Part shown: piece after piece, positions 48,341-57,649 of the stretch | How the letters are laid out: each line of letters begins with the position of its first letter | Position numbering within the stretch: the first letter of the stretch is position 1 | DNA from: Fidelibacterota bacterium | Lineage (GTDB): Bacteria; Fidelibacterota; SORT01 | Length of the DNA: 64,000 nt | Assembly: GCA_022571215.1 (NCBI GenBank) | Contig: JACZYG010000006.1 | Coordinates: 48,578 to 112,577, forward strand | Direction: 5' to 3' | Made by a program: the position numbers and the translations under genes | Notes under the pieces: generated by a model | Told to the model about the DNA's origin: nothing | The model's database searches: none | Seen by the model: only the letters and a program-made list of their open reading frames with translations

Positions 48341-49324
48341 TTGAAGAAAAGACTTATAGCAGGATTAGCGATCAGCTTTGTCTTCCTTTATTTTGCCTTT
48401 AAGGATGTGAACTGGGGCGATTTTTTTGAATCCTTGATGTCAATAAACTACGTTTGGTTGCTGCCGGGATTTATTAGCGTCATTGCAAGCTTCGTTATTC
48501 GCGCCGTGAGATGGAAAATGCTGTTGGATCCGCTGCAAAAAGTGAAATTTAGCGATACTTTTCCATCAACGATGATAGGTTATATGGGAAACAATATACT
48601 TCCTTTCCGGCTTGGAGATCTTCTCAGGGCATACTCTTTCTCAAAGGATACGGGTATAACCAAGTCATCAACGATCGCTTCATTGTTACTTGAAAGAATA
48701 CTCGATCTCATCACCACTTTAGGGGCATTGGGTCTTGTTCTGGCATACTTCCCCCGTTTTCCCGGGTGGGCTACAAGAATCGGGTATGCTACTATACTGA
48801 TAGTAATTATACTCGTCTTATTTACTTTTTTCATGCAGTTTAAAAGCGCAAAGGTCGTGCGATTTATCACTTTATTACTCAGACCTATGCCTGATAAATG
48901 GGCGACAATCGCGGCAAAGAAAATCGCAAGCTTTTCTGAAGGATTACAGATAGTATCTCAATACAAAAAGTATTTTGGGTTGTTGTTAATTTCTGTTTTA
49001 CACTGGCCTATCTATATCTCCACAATTTGGTTCGCTTTTCAGGCATTTGGCTATTCTTATGGTATCATCGAAGCGTTTGTCGTTTTGGTGTTTATCACAT
49101 TCGCCGTCGCGATTCCATCCGCTCCCGGATATGTAGGCACCTTTCACGGCTTGGTGGTAGCATCAATGGCTTTATTCGGGCTTGCGGGTGATCATGCAAG
49201 GGCGTTCTCTGTTATTCTGCACGCGGTGAATTATATTCCCGTGACATTAGTAGGATTCTATTATTACTGGAGACGCCAGATAACTTTCAAAGAAATTGAA
49301 TCGGAGGTAGATGGTTCCGCCTAA
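48341..49324 (+). CDS. Lysylphosphatidylglycerol synthase-type membrane protein (UPF0104)
   Basis: A 327-residue polytopic inner-membrane protein with about eight helices, of the LPG synthase TM/YbhN family (flippase-like). Motifs seen are VIRAVRWKMLL near residue 52, MIGYMGNNILPFRLGDLLRAY near 75 and VAIPSAPGYVGTFHGL near 255. It lacks the C-terminal lysyltransferase domain, so it does not itself make lysyl-PG; such proteins are thought to move lipids or act with glycosyltransferases. The start is TTG. Confidence 0.86.
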   Translation: MKKRLIAGLAISFVFLYFAFKDVNWGDFFESLMSINYVWLLPGFISVIASFVIRAVRWKMLLDPLQKVKFSDTFPSTMIGYMGNNILPFRLGDLLRAYSFSKDTGITKSSTIASLLLERILDLITTLGALGLVLAYFPRFPGWATRIGYATILIVIILVLFTFFMQFKSAKVVRFITLLLRPMPDKWATIAAKKIASFSEGLQIVSQYKKYFGLLLISVLHWPIYISTIWFAFQAFGYSYGIIEAFVVLVFITFAVAIPSAPGYVGTFHGLVVASMALFGLAGDHARAFSVILHAVNYIPVTLVGFYYYWRRQITFKEIESEVDGSA

Positions 49325-49404
49325 CTAAAAAAGGCTTAAATTTTATCTGCAAGGTATGTTAATTAGATATATTATTTTTTTATATCTTAATCAAAGAGGT
49401 CAGT

Positions 49405-50733
49405 ATGGGTTACGGAAACAATAAGTTGTCAATAATCGGTTTGGGATATGTCGGACTTCCATTGGCTGTAGAATTTGCGAAGAACGGAATGAATATAGTC
49501 GGAATTGATATTGATGAAGTGAAGATAGAAAAAATAAACAACAATGAGAGTTACATATTTGACCTGTCTTCCGAAGAACTTGCAGCTGTAATCGCTCAAG
49601 GCAGATTGACCGTTACGACGGAACTATCAGCGGTAAAGGATACCGATTCAATAATAATCTGTGTTCCCACACCGGTCACCGTTCATAAGACGCCCGACGT
49701 CAGTTATATACAGAACGTAGTTGACGGAATTGCGCCGTACCTCCGTAAAGGACATTTGGTTATTCTCAGGAGTACCACATATCCGGGCGCCACCCGGGAA
49801 TTTATCGTTCCCAAGATGGAAGCCGCAGGAATAAAGATTGGAACTGACGGTCATGTCGCCTTCGCGCCGGAAAGAGTCGATCCCGGAAGTGAAAAGTTTA
49901 CGTTTAACAATACGCCTATCGTTTTAGGCGGTATTACGAAAAAGTGCACTGAAGAAGCTTCCAATCTGATGTCAATGATCACGAACGATGTAGTGAAAGT
50001 GTCGAGTCCGGAAGTAGCGGAAATGGCGAAGCTCCTTGAAAATATCTTCAGAAGCGTAAATATAGCATTGATAAATGAAATGGCGATGTTGTGCGATCGA
50101 ATCGGAGGGATCGACATCTGGGAAGTGGTAAGAGCTGCTTCGACAAAACCGTTTGGTTTTATGAAGTTCAATCCGGGACCGGGAATCGGAGGACATTGCA
50201 TTCAAATCGATCCATACTATCTTTCATGGAAGGCGAAAGAGTATAATTTTTATTCCGATTTTATTGAGCAAGCCGCTAAAACTAACGAAAATATGCCTCA
50301 TTACGTGGCAGATATGACGATCCAGGCGCTTTCAATGTCGGCTACTCCGCTGCCGGACTGCAAGGTATTAATAATCGGAGTCGCATATAAACCTGATATT
50401 GATGATCTCCGTAACTCGCCTGGTATCCACGTGTGGGAAGCTCTATTGGAAAAAGGTGTTAAAAATATCGAATACCATGATCCGTTCGTTCCCACTTTTA
50501 AAGAAGGTTCATTAAAAGGCGAATCAATCGAACTGAACGGGGATATGTTGAAGGAGTTCGAGTGTGTGATCATTATAACCGATCACACTTCAATCGACTG
50601 GCAGATGGTCTTTGATAATTCTAAATTCATTGTTGATACTCGTAACGCATCGAGTAAAATAAAAGAAGGAATATCAAATTATTATTCACTTGGCGGTGGA
50701 CAATTAGGAAAAAACGGGACCTTCGGAAAGTAA
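49405..50733 (+). CDS. Nucleotide-sugar dehydrogenase (UDP-HexNAc 6-dehydrogenase type)
   Basis: Oxidises a UDP-sugar at C6 to the uronic acid with NAD. The 442 residues show the Rossmann motif IIGLGYVGLPLA at 10-21, CVPTP at about 86-90, RSTTYPGAT, APERVDPG, and the catalytic Cys265 in GPGIGGHCIQIDPYY. GIGGHC and the length fit WbpA/WecC-type UDP-GlcNAc or ManNAc dehydrogenases better than UDP-glucose dehydrogenase. It feeds surface polysaccharide synthesis. GAGG precedes the ATG, and metH begins eight bases after the stop. Confidence 0.91.
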   Translation: MGYGNNKLSIIGLGYVGLPLAVEFAKNGMNIVGIDIDEVKIEKINNNESYIFDLSSEELAAVIAQGRLTVTTELSAVKDTDSIIICVPTPVTVHKTPDVSYIQNVVDGIAPYLRKGHLVILRSTTYPGATREFIVPKMEAAGIKIGTDGHVAFAPERVDPGSEKFTFNNTPIVLGGITKKCTEEASNLMSMITNDVVKVSSPEVAEMAKLLENIFRSVNIALINEMAMLCDRIGGIDIWEVVRAASTKPFGFMKFNPGPGIGGHCIQIDPYYLSWKAKEYNFYSDFIEQAAKTNENMPHYVADMTIQALSMSATPLPDCKVLIIGVAYKPDIDDLRNSPGIHVWEALLEKGVKNIEYHDPFVPTFKEGSLKGESIELNGDMLKEFECVIIITDHTSIDWQMVFDNSKFIVDTRNASSKIKEGISNYYSLGGGQLGKNGTFGK

Positions 50734-50740
50734 CTGATTA

Positions 50741-53700
50741 ATGACAGACAGGGTAAAAAGATTAAAAGAGACTCTTGAGGAACGGATATTGGTGCTTGAC
50801 GGCGCTACGGGTACCGCTCTCGGAGAGGTAGCAAACAGTCCTGAAGTATTCGGCGGTGAAAAGTATGAAGGTTTATATGAAGCGTTAAATATTCACTCCC
50901 CCGAACTCGTGCTGCATCTTCATAAAACTTATATAGATGCCGGTGCTGATATAATTGAAACGAACACTTTCAGCGGTTCTAGCATAGTGCTTGAAGAATA
51001 TGGGCTTGAATCACAAACACGTGAAATAAACCGCCGCGGGGCGGAACTTGCGCGCGATGCGATCGAAAAATACGGCAATGGCAAGGATTTATGGGTTGCA
51101 GGTTCAATGGGACCATCGACAAAAACTATCCAAGTTACAGGCGGGATAGATTTTGACGGAGTAGTCGCTCAATATTATCCGCAAATAATGGGATTGATAG
51201 AAGGCGGCGTGGACTATCTATTAGTGGAAACTTCTCAGGATTCGCTCAATATCAAGGCGATATTGGAAGCCGTAGAGAGGGCAAACGATGAGCTCGGCGC
51301 CGACACTCCCGTTGCTGTTTCTATAACCATAGAAACTACCGGAACGATGTTAGCGGGGCAAAATATTGAAGCGGCTGTTTACACTCTTTCGGCGTTCGAT
51401 CTGCTTTATCTTGGTCTTAACTGCGCTACAGGCCCGGAATTCATGACAGACCATCTTCGGACGCTTGCCGGGTTATATCCCGGATTCGTGGCGGTCGTTC
51501 CAAACGCGGGATTGCCGAACGTGGACGGTGAATATGATGAGACGGCTCAGCAGCTGTCGGAATCGCTTCAACGTTTTGCCAAAAACGGCTGGGTGAATCT
51601 TGTCGGCGGGTGCTGCGGTACTACCGATGAGTATATTCGGATGATAAACGAAAAGGTCGCTCGTTTTGATCCGAGAATACCTCCGAAGTTCATAGATAAA
51701 TCAGCTACAGCTGGATCCGAAGCATTGATATTAGAAGAAGATAACCGTCCCGTTCTCGTAGGTGAACGAACTAATGTTATAGGCTCACGGAAGTTCAAAC
51801 GCCTGGTAACTGAAAATAGATTTGAAGAAGCAGCCGAGGTAGGAAGATCTCAAGCAAGAGGCGGAGCGGGAATCCTTGACCTGTGCGTGGCGAATCCCGA
51901 CCGGATAGAAATAGATGATTTTCTCAGCATTCTAAAACCTCTGCTCAGAAAAACCCGCACGCCGATCATGATAGACAGTACCGACAGTGAGGTGATAGAG
52001 GCTGCTCTGAAGAATATCGGAGGAAGAGCGGTAATAAATTCTGTGAATTTTGAGGACGGAGAAGAAAAGATACGGGAAGTGGCCGCTCTCGCCAAGAAAC
52101 ATGGCGCCGTTCTTATTGTCGGTCTTATAGATGAAGACCCCGATCAGGGAATGGCGATAACCGTCGAAAGAAAACTTGAAGTAACTGAAAGGGCTTTTAA
52201 TCTGCTCACGCAGGAATTCGGATTTGATGACGGTGAGATAATTTTTGACCCGTTGGTCTTCCCTTGCGGAACGGGGGATAAGAACTATATAGGTTCTGCT
52301 CAACAGACCATACTCGGCGTAAAGGCTATCAAGGAAAAGTATCCTCGCTCCAAAACGATTCTCGGCGTGTCTAATGTATCGTTCGGACTGCCGAAGGAGG
52401 GCAGGGAAGTACTCAACGGAGTTTTTCTGTATCATTGCATTCAAGCGGGGCTTGATTTCGCGATAGTAAATACTACCGGATTGAAACGCTATGCGAGCAT
52501 TCCTGAGGAGGAAAGAGAACTCTGCCTCGACCTTTTGAATGACAGGCGTAAAGACGCTATCGAACGGTTCGCCGCCTTTTTCCGTGAAGCCCGGCCGTCT
52601 GACGCGGCAAAGGTCAAAGATATGCCCGTAAAAGAACGTATAGAATATGCCGTAATTGAAGGCGTTAGAGAAGACCTTATCAAGAATTTGGACAAAGCGC
52701 TTAAAAAGGATAAACCGTTAGATATAATCAATGGACCTTTAATGGACGGAATGGCGATAGTCGGGGAACGGTTTGGCGCGAATCAACTTATTATCGCGGA
52801 AGTTCTCGAAAGCGCCGAAGTGATGAAAGCAGCGGTCAGTTATCTTGAAAGCAAACTTCCCGAAGGCGAGAAATCGCAGAGCCGCGGAAAGATAATTCTC
52901 GCCACCGTAAAAGGGGACGTTCATGATATAGGGAAAAATTTGGTGGATATGATCCTCTCGAATAACGGTTATGAGGTCGTGAATCTCGGGATCAAGGTTC
53001 CGCCGGCAAAGCTGTTGGAAGCCGTTCGCGAGCATAAGCCCGATATAGTCGGATTGTCCGGATTGCTTGTAAAATCAGCTCAAATGATGGTATCAACGGC
53101 GGAAGATCTGCATTCCGCGGGTGTGGATATTCCTATCATTGTCGGGGGCGCAGCCCTGACAAGGGATTTCACTCTGACCCGGATATCCCCCGCTTACGGC
53201 GATATAGTATTTTATGCGGAAGACGCAATGAAAGGGCTGACACTATGCCACAACCTGCAGGATTCAGTTGAAAGAAAAACTCTTTATGAAAGCTGGAGAG
53301 AGATCCAGAAGGAAAGGTTGGAGAAGCAGAAGAAAAAAACAAAAGTAAAACCCGTCAGCGTCCCGAAGGAAAAAATCGGATGGCGGGAAGTAGAAATCCC
53401 GTCAGCGCCGGATCATGAGATTCATCTTTACGAGCCGGAGGACCTTGACGCGCTGTTCTCTTATATAAATAAAAAGATGCTTTATGGAAAACATCTCGGA
53501 CTTCCAAGACCGGAAGAGAGGCTGACCGATGAGGATGACAAGCAGGCGCAGAAAGTCTTAAAAGCAGTGGACAGGGTCAAGGAGGAAGTGAAGAGGAGCG
53601 ATTGGTTCAAGCCAAAAGCATTATACAGCTGGGTGGAATCATGGTCGAAGGGCGACAGTCTGTTCTGGAATAATAACGGCAGCAGTGTAGAACTGAACCT

Positions 53701-54178
53701 CCCAAGGCAGCAAAGGGACTCCTTCCTATGCGCGGCAGATTGGGTAGCGCCCGAAGGGAAAGGAGACTCGATAGTACTCTTTATAACTACCTGTGGAAAA
53801 GATCCGAACGAAATAGCCCTGAAATGGAAAGAGGAAGGTCGGCTGTTGGACAGCTTTATTTTACAAGTACTGGCTATAGAAACGGCGGAGTCATTGGCGG
53901 AAATAGTGCATCAAAAAATTAGAAAAGAGTGGGGAATTCCCGATAAAGAAGAGATCACTCTCAAGGAAATTTTTAAATCAAAATATCATGGTGTCAGGCT
54001 TTCTTTCGGATATCCCGCCTGTCCCGATTTAGAAGATCAGACGAAACTTTTCGATCTCCTGAAACCGGAAAAGAAAATAGATGTCCGGCTCACTTCAGGA
54101 TTCATGATGGAGCCGGAAGCTTCCGTCAGCGCATTGGTGTTTCATCATCCGGACGGTCATTACTTCAGAGCCGAGTGA
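50741..54178 (+). CDS. metH: Cobalamin-dependent methionine synthase
   Basis: Transfers a methyl group from methyltetrahydrofolate to homocysteine through B12. The 1145-residue protein is full length. It has a homocysteine domain with zinc Cys228 and Cys291/Cys292 (GGCCGTT), and a pterin-binding domain (ERTNVIGSRKF onward, about 340-600). The B12 cap follows, then the B12 domain with the axial-ligand motif DVHDIG at 726-731 (His728), and the C-terminal AdoMet activation domain with SFGYPACPD near 1090. No cobalamin riboswitch is visible; it appears to be expressed with the dehydrogenase gene eight bases upstream. Confidence 0.96.
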   Translation: MTDRVKRLKETLEERILVLDGATGTALGEVANSPEVFGGEKYEGLYEALNIHSPELVLHLHKTYIDAGADIIETNTFSGSSIVLEEYGLESQTREINRRGAELARDAIEKYGNGKDLWVAGSMGPSTKTIQVTGGIDFDGVVAQYYPQIMGLIEGGVDYLLVETSQDSLNIKAILEAVERANDELGADTPVAVSITIETTGTMLAGQNIEAAVYTLSAFDLLYLGLNCATGPEFMTDHLRTLAGLYPGFVAVVPNAGLPNVDGEYDETAQQLSESLQRFAKNGWVNLVGGCCGTTDEYIRMINEKVARFDPRIPPKFIDKSATAGSEALILEEDNRPVLVGERTNVIGSRKFKRLVTENRFEEAAEVGRSQARGGAGILDLCVANPDRIEIDDFLSILKPLLRKTRTPIMIDSTDSEVIEAALKNIGGRAVINSVNFEDGEEKIREVAALAKKHGAVLIVGLIDEDPDQGMAITVERKLEVTERAFNLLTQEFGFDDGEIIFDPLVFPCGTGDKNYIGSAQQTILGVKAIKEKYPRSKTILGVSNVSFGLPKEGREVLNGVFLYHCIQAGLDFAIVNTTGLKRYASIPEEERELCLDLLNDRRKDAIERFAAFFREARPSDAAKVKDMPVKERIEYAVIEGVREDLIKNLDKALKKDKPLDIINGPLMDGMAIVGERFGANQLIIAEVLESAEVMKAAVSYLESKLPEGEKSQSRGKIILATVKGDVHDIGKNLVDMILSNNGYEVVNLGIKVPPAKLLEAVREHKPDIVGLSGLLVKSAQMMVSTAEDLHSAGVDIPIIVGGAALTRDFTLTRISPAYGDIVFYAEDAMKGLTLCHNLQDSVERKTLYESWREIQKERLEKQKKKTKVKPVSVPKEKIGWREVEIPSAPDHEIHLYEPEDLDALFSYINKKMLYGKHLGLPRPEERLTDEDDKQAQKVLKAVDRVKEEVKRSDWFKPKALYSWVESWSKGDSLFWNNNGSSVELNLPRQQRDSFLCAADWVAPEGKGDSIVLFITTCGKDPNEIALKWKEEGRLLDSFILQVLAIETAESLAEIVHQKIRKEWGIPDKEEITLKEIFKSKYHGVRLSFGYPACPDLEDQTKLFDLLKPEKKIDVRLTSGFMMEPEASVSALVFHHPDGHYFRAE

Positions 54179-54625
54179 TAAGAGCTGATTGAATAAAATG
54201 GATGTCCACAGATGGATATAAACTCCGTGTGAAATTGGCATGATTCCTTTCTTTTAGGGCATTGAGGTGCTGTTATGTTGCTATACTTTGACTTTCATAT
54301 CATTATCAAAAAATGGTTTCATATCGTATCATATATAATAAATTCGCAGAACTGGATACATAAGTGTCCTTATATATCCAATCCATCGCTCAGCAAGAAT
54401 GGGCTGCAGTCGATGATTGCCGGCCTTTTTTTAATTTGATAATAGGTGCAGACATAATAAATTCTTAGTATGCCATATTTTTACCATCGCTATTCATTTC
54501 TACAACAATTCGATTTTCCTGTACCACCCGAGATTGACGGAAGGGAAATTCAATTTGTCGATATAAAAAACGGGGCTGGATATGGCAGAGATTAGAATCA
54601 TCCATACAATAAAGAGGAAACGGTG
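54179..54625. other. Non-coding spacer between metH and aminotransferase
   Basis: About 445 AT-rich bases without a convincing ORF. A 12-bp inverted repeat with one mismatch and a 4-base loop lies at 54353-54380 (listed separately). GCCGGCC followed by seven T's at about 54419-54433 could end a transcript, but no good stem precedes it. I see no riboswitch or tRNA. Confidence 0.5.
54353..54380. promoter_or_regulatory. Imperfect 12-bp hairpin in the metH downstream spacer
   Basis: TGGATACATAAG and CTTATATATCCA pair with one A/C mismatch around loop TGTC. No T-run follows on either strand, so it is not a standard terminator. Function unknown. Confidence 0.35.
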
Positions 54626-55543
54626 ATGGAAAGAGGCACGCACGAATACGCCGAAGACAAGCGGAACGAAAATATCCTCATATACGTCAACGGTGATATC
54701 GTCCCCAGGAATGATGCCAAGATCTCGGTGTTCGATAGCGGCTTTCTTTTAGGAGACGGTGTTTGGGAGGGGATAAGACTCCATAACGGTCAACTCGCAT
54801 TCGGCAGAGAACATTTTGCTCGGCTCTATGAGGGGGCTAAAGCAATTGATATCGATGTGGGATTTTCAAAAGAGGAACTCGAATCTATCGTAATGAAAAC
54901 GGTTGAAGCGAATTCGATGAATTCAGGAGTGCACATTAGGTTGATAGTGTCGAGAGGATTGAAAAAGACACCATTTCAACATCCCTCGGCGAACATCGGT
55001 AGTTCGACTATTGTTATCATTCCCGAATACAAAACAGCCGGAGAAAAGTCAAAGACGGAAGGAATCAGACTGTTTACCGTTCATGTCCGACGTTCTTCTC
55101 CTGATACTCAAGACCCCAAATTGAACAGTCTGTCGAAACTTAACTGTATCGCAGCCTGTATTCAGGCGGATAAAGCCGGGTACGATGAGGCGCTTATGCT
55201 GGATCCTAACGGATTCGTTTCGACCTGTAACTCAACTAATTTTTTCACAGTAAGAAACGGAGAGATTTGGACCTCGACAGGCAAATATTGTCTTAACGGT
55301 GTAACGCGCAGGAACATAATTCGCATTTGCAAGGAAAATGAAATTCCGGTTTTTGAAAGGGATTTCTCACTGACGGATGTGTACAGTTCGGAAGAATCTT
55401 TCGTGACGGGAACTTTCGCAGGTGTTATTCCAGTCGTAGAAACCGACGGGAGAATAATAGCGGATGGGAAGCGTGGGGCGATAACCGGGAGGCTGCAGGA
55501 GCTCTACGCGGAGCTGGTAGAAAGGGAATGTTCCGCTAAGTGA
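54626..55543 (+). CDS. Class IV aminotransferase (branched-chain or D-amino acid type)
   Basis: PLP enzyme of fold type IV. I start at ATG 54626 (305 residues); a GTG three bases earlier is possible. Motifs are YVNGDIVPR, VFDSGFLLGDGVWEG, the PLP Lys171 in LNSLSKLN, and EALMLDPNGFVSTCNSTNFF. These fit branched-chain aminotransferase or D-alanine/4-amino-4-deoxychorismate-lyase relatives; I cannot choose among them. Its end overlaps the GTG start of the sulfotransferase-like gene by four bases. Confidence 0.86.
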   Translation: MERGTHEYAEDKRNENILIYVNGDIVPRNDAKISVFDSGFLLGDGVWEGIRLHNGQLAFGREHFARLYEGAKAIDIDVGFSKEELESIVMKTVEANSMNSGVHIRLIVSRGLKKTPFQHPSANIGSSTIVIIPEYKTAGEKSKTEGIRLFTVHVRRSSPDTQDPKLNSLSKLNCIAACIQADKAGYDEALMLDPNGFVSTCNSTNFFTVRNGEIWTSTGKYCLNGVTRRNIIRICKENEIPVFERDFSLTDVYSSEESFVTGTFAGVIPVVETDGRIIADGKRGAITGRLQELYAELVERECSAK

Positions 55544-56277
55544 CAGACAAAACAATCAGAATCGCCATGTGGTCAGGACCGCGAAATATCTCAACCGCTA
55601 TGATGCGCTCATTTGAAGCCCGAGGAGATACGTATGTTACAGATGAAGCGTTTTATAGTCATTATCTCCTGAAAACCGGAATTGAGCACCCAGGTCGTAA
55701 TGAAATTATCGCCGGTCATGAATCAGATTGGAAAATTGTAGTCGAATGGTTAACGGGTTCCGTTCCCGGGGGAAAACCGATATGGTACCAGAAACATATG
55801 GCACACCATATGCTACCGAATATCGATATGGAATGGACAAATGGTTTCCGGAACTGTTTTCTAATCAGGGAGCCACGTGAAGTGCTGCTATCATATACCA
55901 AAAAGAGAGAATCGGTAGATTTGAAGGACACAGGCTTTCAGCAACAGGTGGAACTGTTTGATTATATTAGTGAAAGTACAGGTGTAATACCCGCGGTAGT
56001 AGACGCAAAAGATGTACTTGAACATCCGGAATCTATACTCTCTCAATTGTGTGATTATATTGACATAGATTTTACCAATGAGATGCTACAATGGGAACCG
56101 GGGTTGCGGGAAACCGATGGTGTCTGGGCTAAGCACTGGTATGATACGGTTGAAGGAACTACAGGATTTGGTGTGTACAGACCGAAATCCGATTCAGTTC
56201 CATCTGATCTTGAACCCCTTCTTGAGCAATGCCGCCACTTTTATTCGCTACTTCATAATAGAAGAATCTGCCCATAA
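55540..56277 (+). CDS. Sulfotransferase-family protein
   Basis: A 245-residue cytosolic protein with the start of a PAPS-type P-loop (MWSGPRNISTAMMRSFEAR at about 9-27), then DEAFYSHYL, HPGR, a second region LIREPREVLLSY resembling the 3'-phosphate loop, and a C-terminal helical part. Such genes often lie next to class IV aminotransferases; the joint function is not established to my knowledge. The GTG start overlaps the aminotransferase stop (GTGA). The IS1595-type element begins seven bases after its stop, but the gene appears complete. Confidence 0.82.
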   Translation: MTDKTIRIAMWSGPRNISTAMMRSFEARGDTYVTDEAFYSHYLLKTGIEHPGRNEIIAGHESDWKIVVEWLTGSVPGGKPIWYQKHMAHHMLPNIDMEWTNGFRNCFLIREPREVLLSYTKKRESVDLKDTGFQQQVELFDYISESTGVIPAVVDAKDVLEHPESILSQLCDYIDIDFTNEMLQWEPGLRETDGVWAKHWYDTVEGTTGFGVYRPKSDSVPSDLEPLLEQCRHFYSLLHNRRICP

Positions 56278-56283
56278 TAGAAA

Positions 56284-57134
56284 GGGTAAAGTGCCATTTT
56301 AACCACCTGAGATGCTATATTTGACAAATGAAAAAGAAAGATTGCCCGAGGTGTGGATGTCAGAAGTTATGGTCAGTCCGGCGAGGGAAAGTTCGTTGCA
56401 GTTCATGTCGTTACGAGTGGACTCCGGGGCGTCTTCCTCTCCACTTAAGTCAAAAAGAATGGAAGGAGATTTTACATTGGTTTCTAAGAGGATTACCAGC
56501 AGCCGTGGTAGCTCAAGAGACGCGATTGAATCGCAAGCGTGTTCTCCGCGCATTGACGCATGTGAGGGTGGCAATGCAGCGGGATGTTCCTGATGTCTTT
56601 TCGGGATCCGTTGAAGTTGATGAAACTTACCTTGGAGGTCAATGGAAGAATAAACGTTACGGGGTGCGCCTTTCAGGTAGTAAGCGAGGACGTGGAACAT
56701 CCAAGACTCCGGTATTCGGAATACTTTGTAGAGGAGGTAAGGTGTGGGCTCAGATCGTTCCTGACGTGGAGGCAAAGACATTGTTACCTCTTATAACCAA
56801 TCGTGTGGAATCCGGTTCCACAGTTTACTCTGATACTTGGAAGAGTTACACTGGTGTCGCTGCTAAAGGTTATGTTCATCGTTTGGTCAAGCATCAAAAA
56901 GGTGAGTACGTTAATGAGGAAGGAAACCATATAAATGGGCTTGAAGGATTCTGGGGATACCTCAAGCGAAGGCTCGCCGCGAAGGGTGGAATAAGGCGTG
57001 AAAGACTCCATCTTTATCTTGCCGAATATGTGTGGCGTTTTAACCATAGAAATCAAAGTATTGATACTCAAAAGAAACAATTACTTAACTCGCTCATAAT
57101 CTAACAAATTGGTGGTTAAAATGGGACTTTACCC
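56284..57134 (+). mobile_element. IS1595-family (ISXO2-like) insertion sequence
   Basis: An 851-bp element bounded by 24-bp terminal inverted repeats (56284-56307 and 57111-57134) that match at 23 of 24 positions, starting GGGTAAAGT. It holds one transposase gene with intact catalytic motifs. The family normally makes 8-bp target duplications. The flanks here (AATAGAAA on the left, ATTCTTAA on the right) do not match, suggesting a later deletion next to the element. Confidence 0.92.
56328..57104 (+). CDS. IS1595-family transposase
   Basis: DDE-type transposase of 258 residues. An N-terminal zinc ribbon (CPRCGC at 6-11, CSSC at 24-27) is followed by an HTH-like region. The ISXO2-like catalytic domain follows: VEVDETYLGG (first Asp near 97), VYSDTWKSY (second Asp) and HINGLEGFWGYLKRRL (N/E residue). 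It appears full length and intact. It is the only gene in the element. Confidence 0.94.
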   Translation: MKKKDCPRCGCQKLWSVRRGKVRCSSCRYEWTPGRLPLHLSQKEWKEILHWFLRGLPAAVVAQETRLNRKRVLRALTHVRVAMQRDVPDVFSGSVEVDETYLGGQWKNKRYGVRLSGSKRGRGTSKTPVFGILCRGGKVWAQIVPDVEAKTLLPLITNRVESGSTVYSDTWKSYTGVAAKGYVHRLVKHQKGEYVNEEGNHINGLEGFWGYLKRRLAAKGGIRRERLHLYLAEYVWRFNHRNQSIDTQKKQLLNSLII

Positions 57135-57365
57135 ATTCTTAAAATAGCTCATTGCTGGATAATTTCCCTCTTCTTCATATTTATAAAAACAAATGATGGT
57201 CTTCATTAAGCGTTCAAAACCGCTTGACAGAGTGAGAAATGTTGCATGGTAGAAATCATTAGCTCCATCGATATGCTGGAGATTACCCAATCCAATTTCA
57301 ATCAACCTAATAGAATTTCGAACTTCTTCAGAAATGGCAATTTGCTTTTCGATTGTTTCGTCCAT
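57129..57365 (-). pseudogene. 5' fragment of a gene cut by the IS1595 element
   Basis: The ATG ending at 57365, with GGAAAT upstream, opens 78 codons encoding a helical, charged protein (RNSIRLIEIGLGNLQHIDGA, HATFLTLSSGFERLMKTIICFY). The frame runs into the right inverted repeat of the IS and stops at a TAA inside it (57129-57131). No continuation is found beyond the left end of the IS, where the complete sulfotransferase gene lies, so the 3' part is lost. The family is unknown to me; the HEPN-like helical style is only an impression. Confidence 0.6.
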
Positions 57366-57414
57366 CACATTATTTCCAACATTAACTAATTTCCGTAAAT
57401 CGATTCTCTCAAAT

Positions 57415-57474
57415 TATCTCAGATCAGCTTTATTCATACTAAGATCCCCTTAAATTCATGGCATTTCTGAGATA
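57415..57474. promoter_or_regulatory. Distant inverted repeat upstream of truncated gene
   Basis: TATCTCAGA at 57415-57423 and TCTGAGATA at 57466-57474 are perfect 9-base complements, 42 bases apart, in the 284-base spacer upstream of the gene fragment. A paired operator is possible; chance is not excluded. Nothing else is seen in this spacer apart from the terminator at 57605-57634. Confidence 0.25.
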
Positions 57475-57604
57475 CCTAAGTTCCATCTAATTATTGATGA
57501 ATAAGGAGTTATTTTATTCTAATCATGCAAGATAAGCAAGATTTATTGCTTTATATCCGTTAAAACACAAAACTTAGGTGATAATAATTCTTGATTTAGA
57601 TTCT

Positions 57605-57634
57605 AAAAAAGGAGCTATTTAATTAGCCCCTTTT
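57605..57634 (-). terminator. Intrinsic terminator of the sigma-like gene
   Basis: On the minus strand AAAAGGGGCT and AGCTCCTTTT pair (9 of 10) around an 8-base loop and end in a run of T's, 15 bases after the stop of the sigma-like gene. Confidence 0.75.
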
Positions 57635-57649
57635 AATCTTTCTATTTGA

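Noticed and set aside
49366..49391. AT-rich hairpin (AGATATA/TATATCT) before the nucleotide-sugar dehydrogenase
   Set aside because: Only A/T-rich pairs and a T-rich loop; expected by chance in such sequence.
50620..50741. Cobalamin or SAM riboswitch before metH
   Set aside because: The gap to the preceding gene is only eight bases, and its coding sequence shows no B12-box-like element.
54419..54433. Intrinsic terminator GCCGGCC plus T-run
   Set aside because: The T-run is good but I find no stable stem directly before it.
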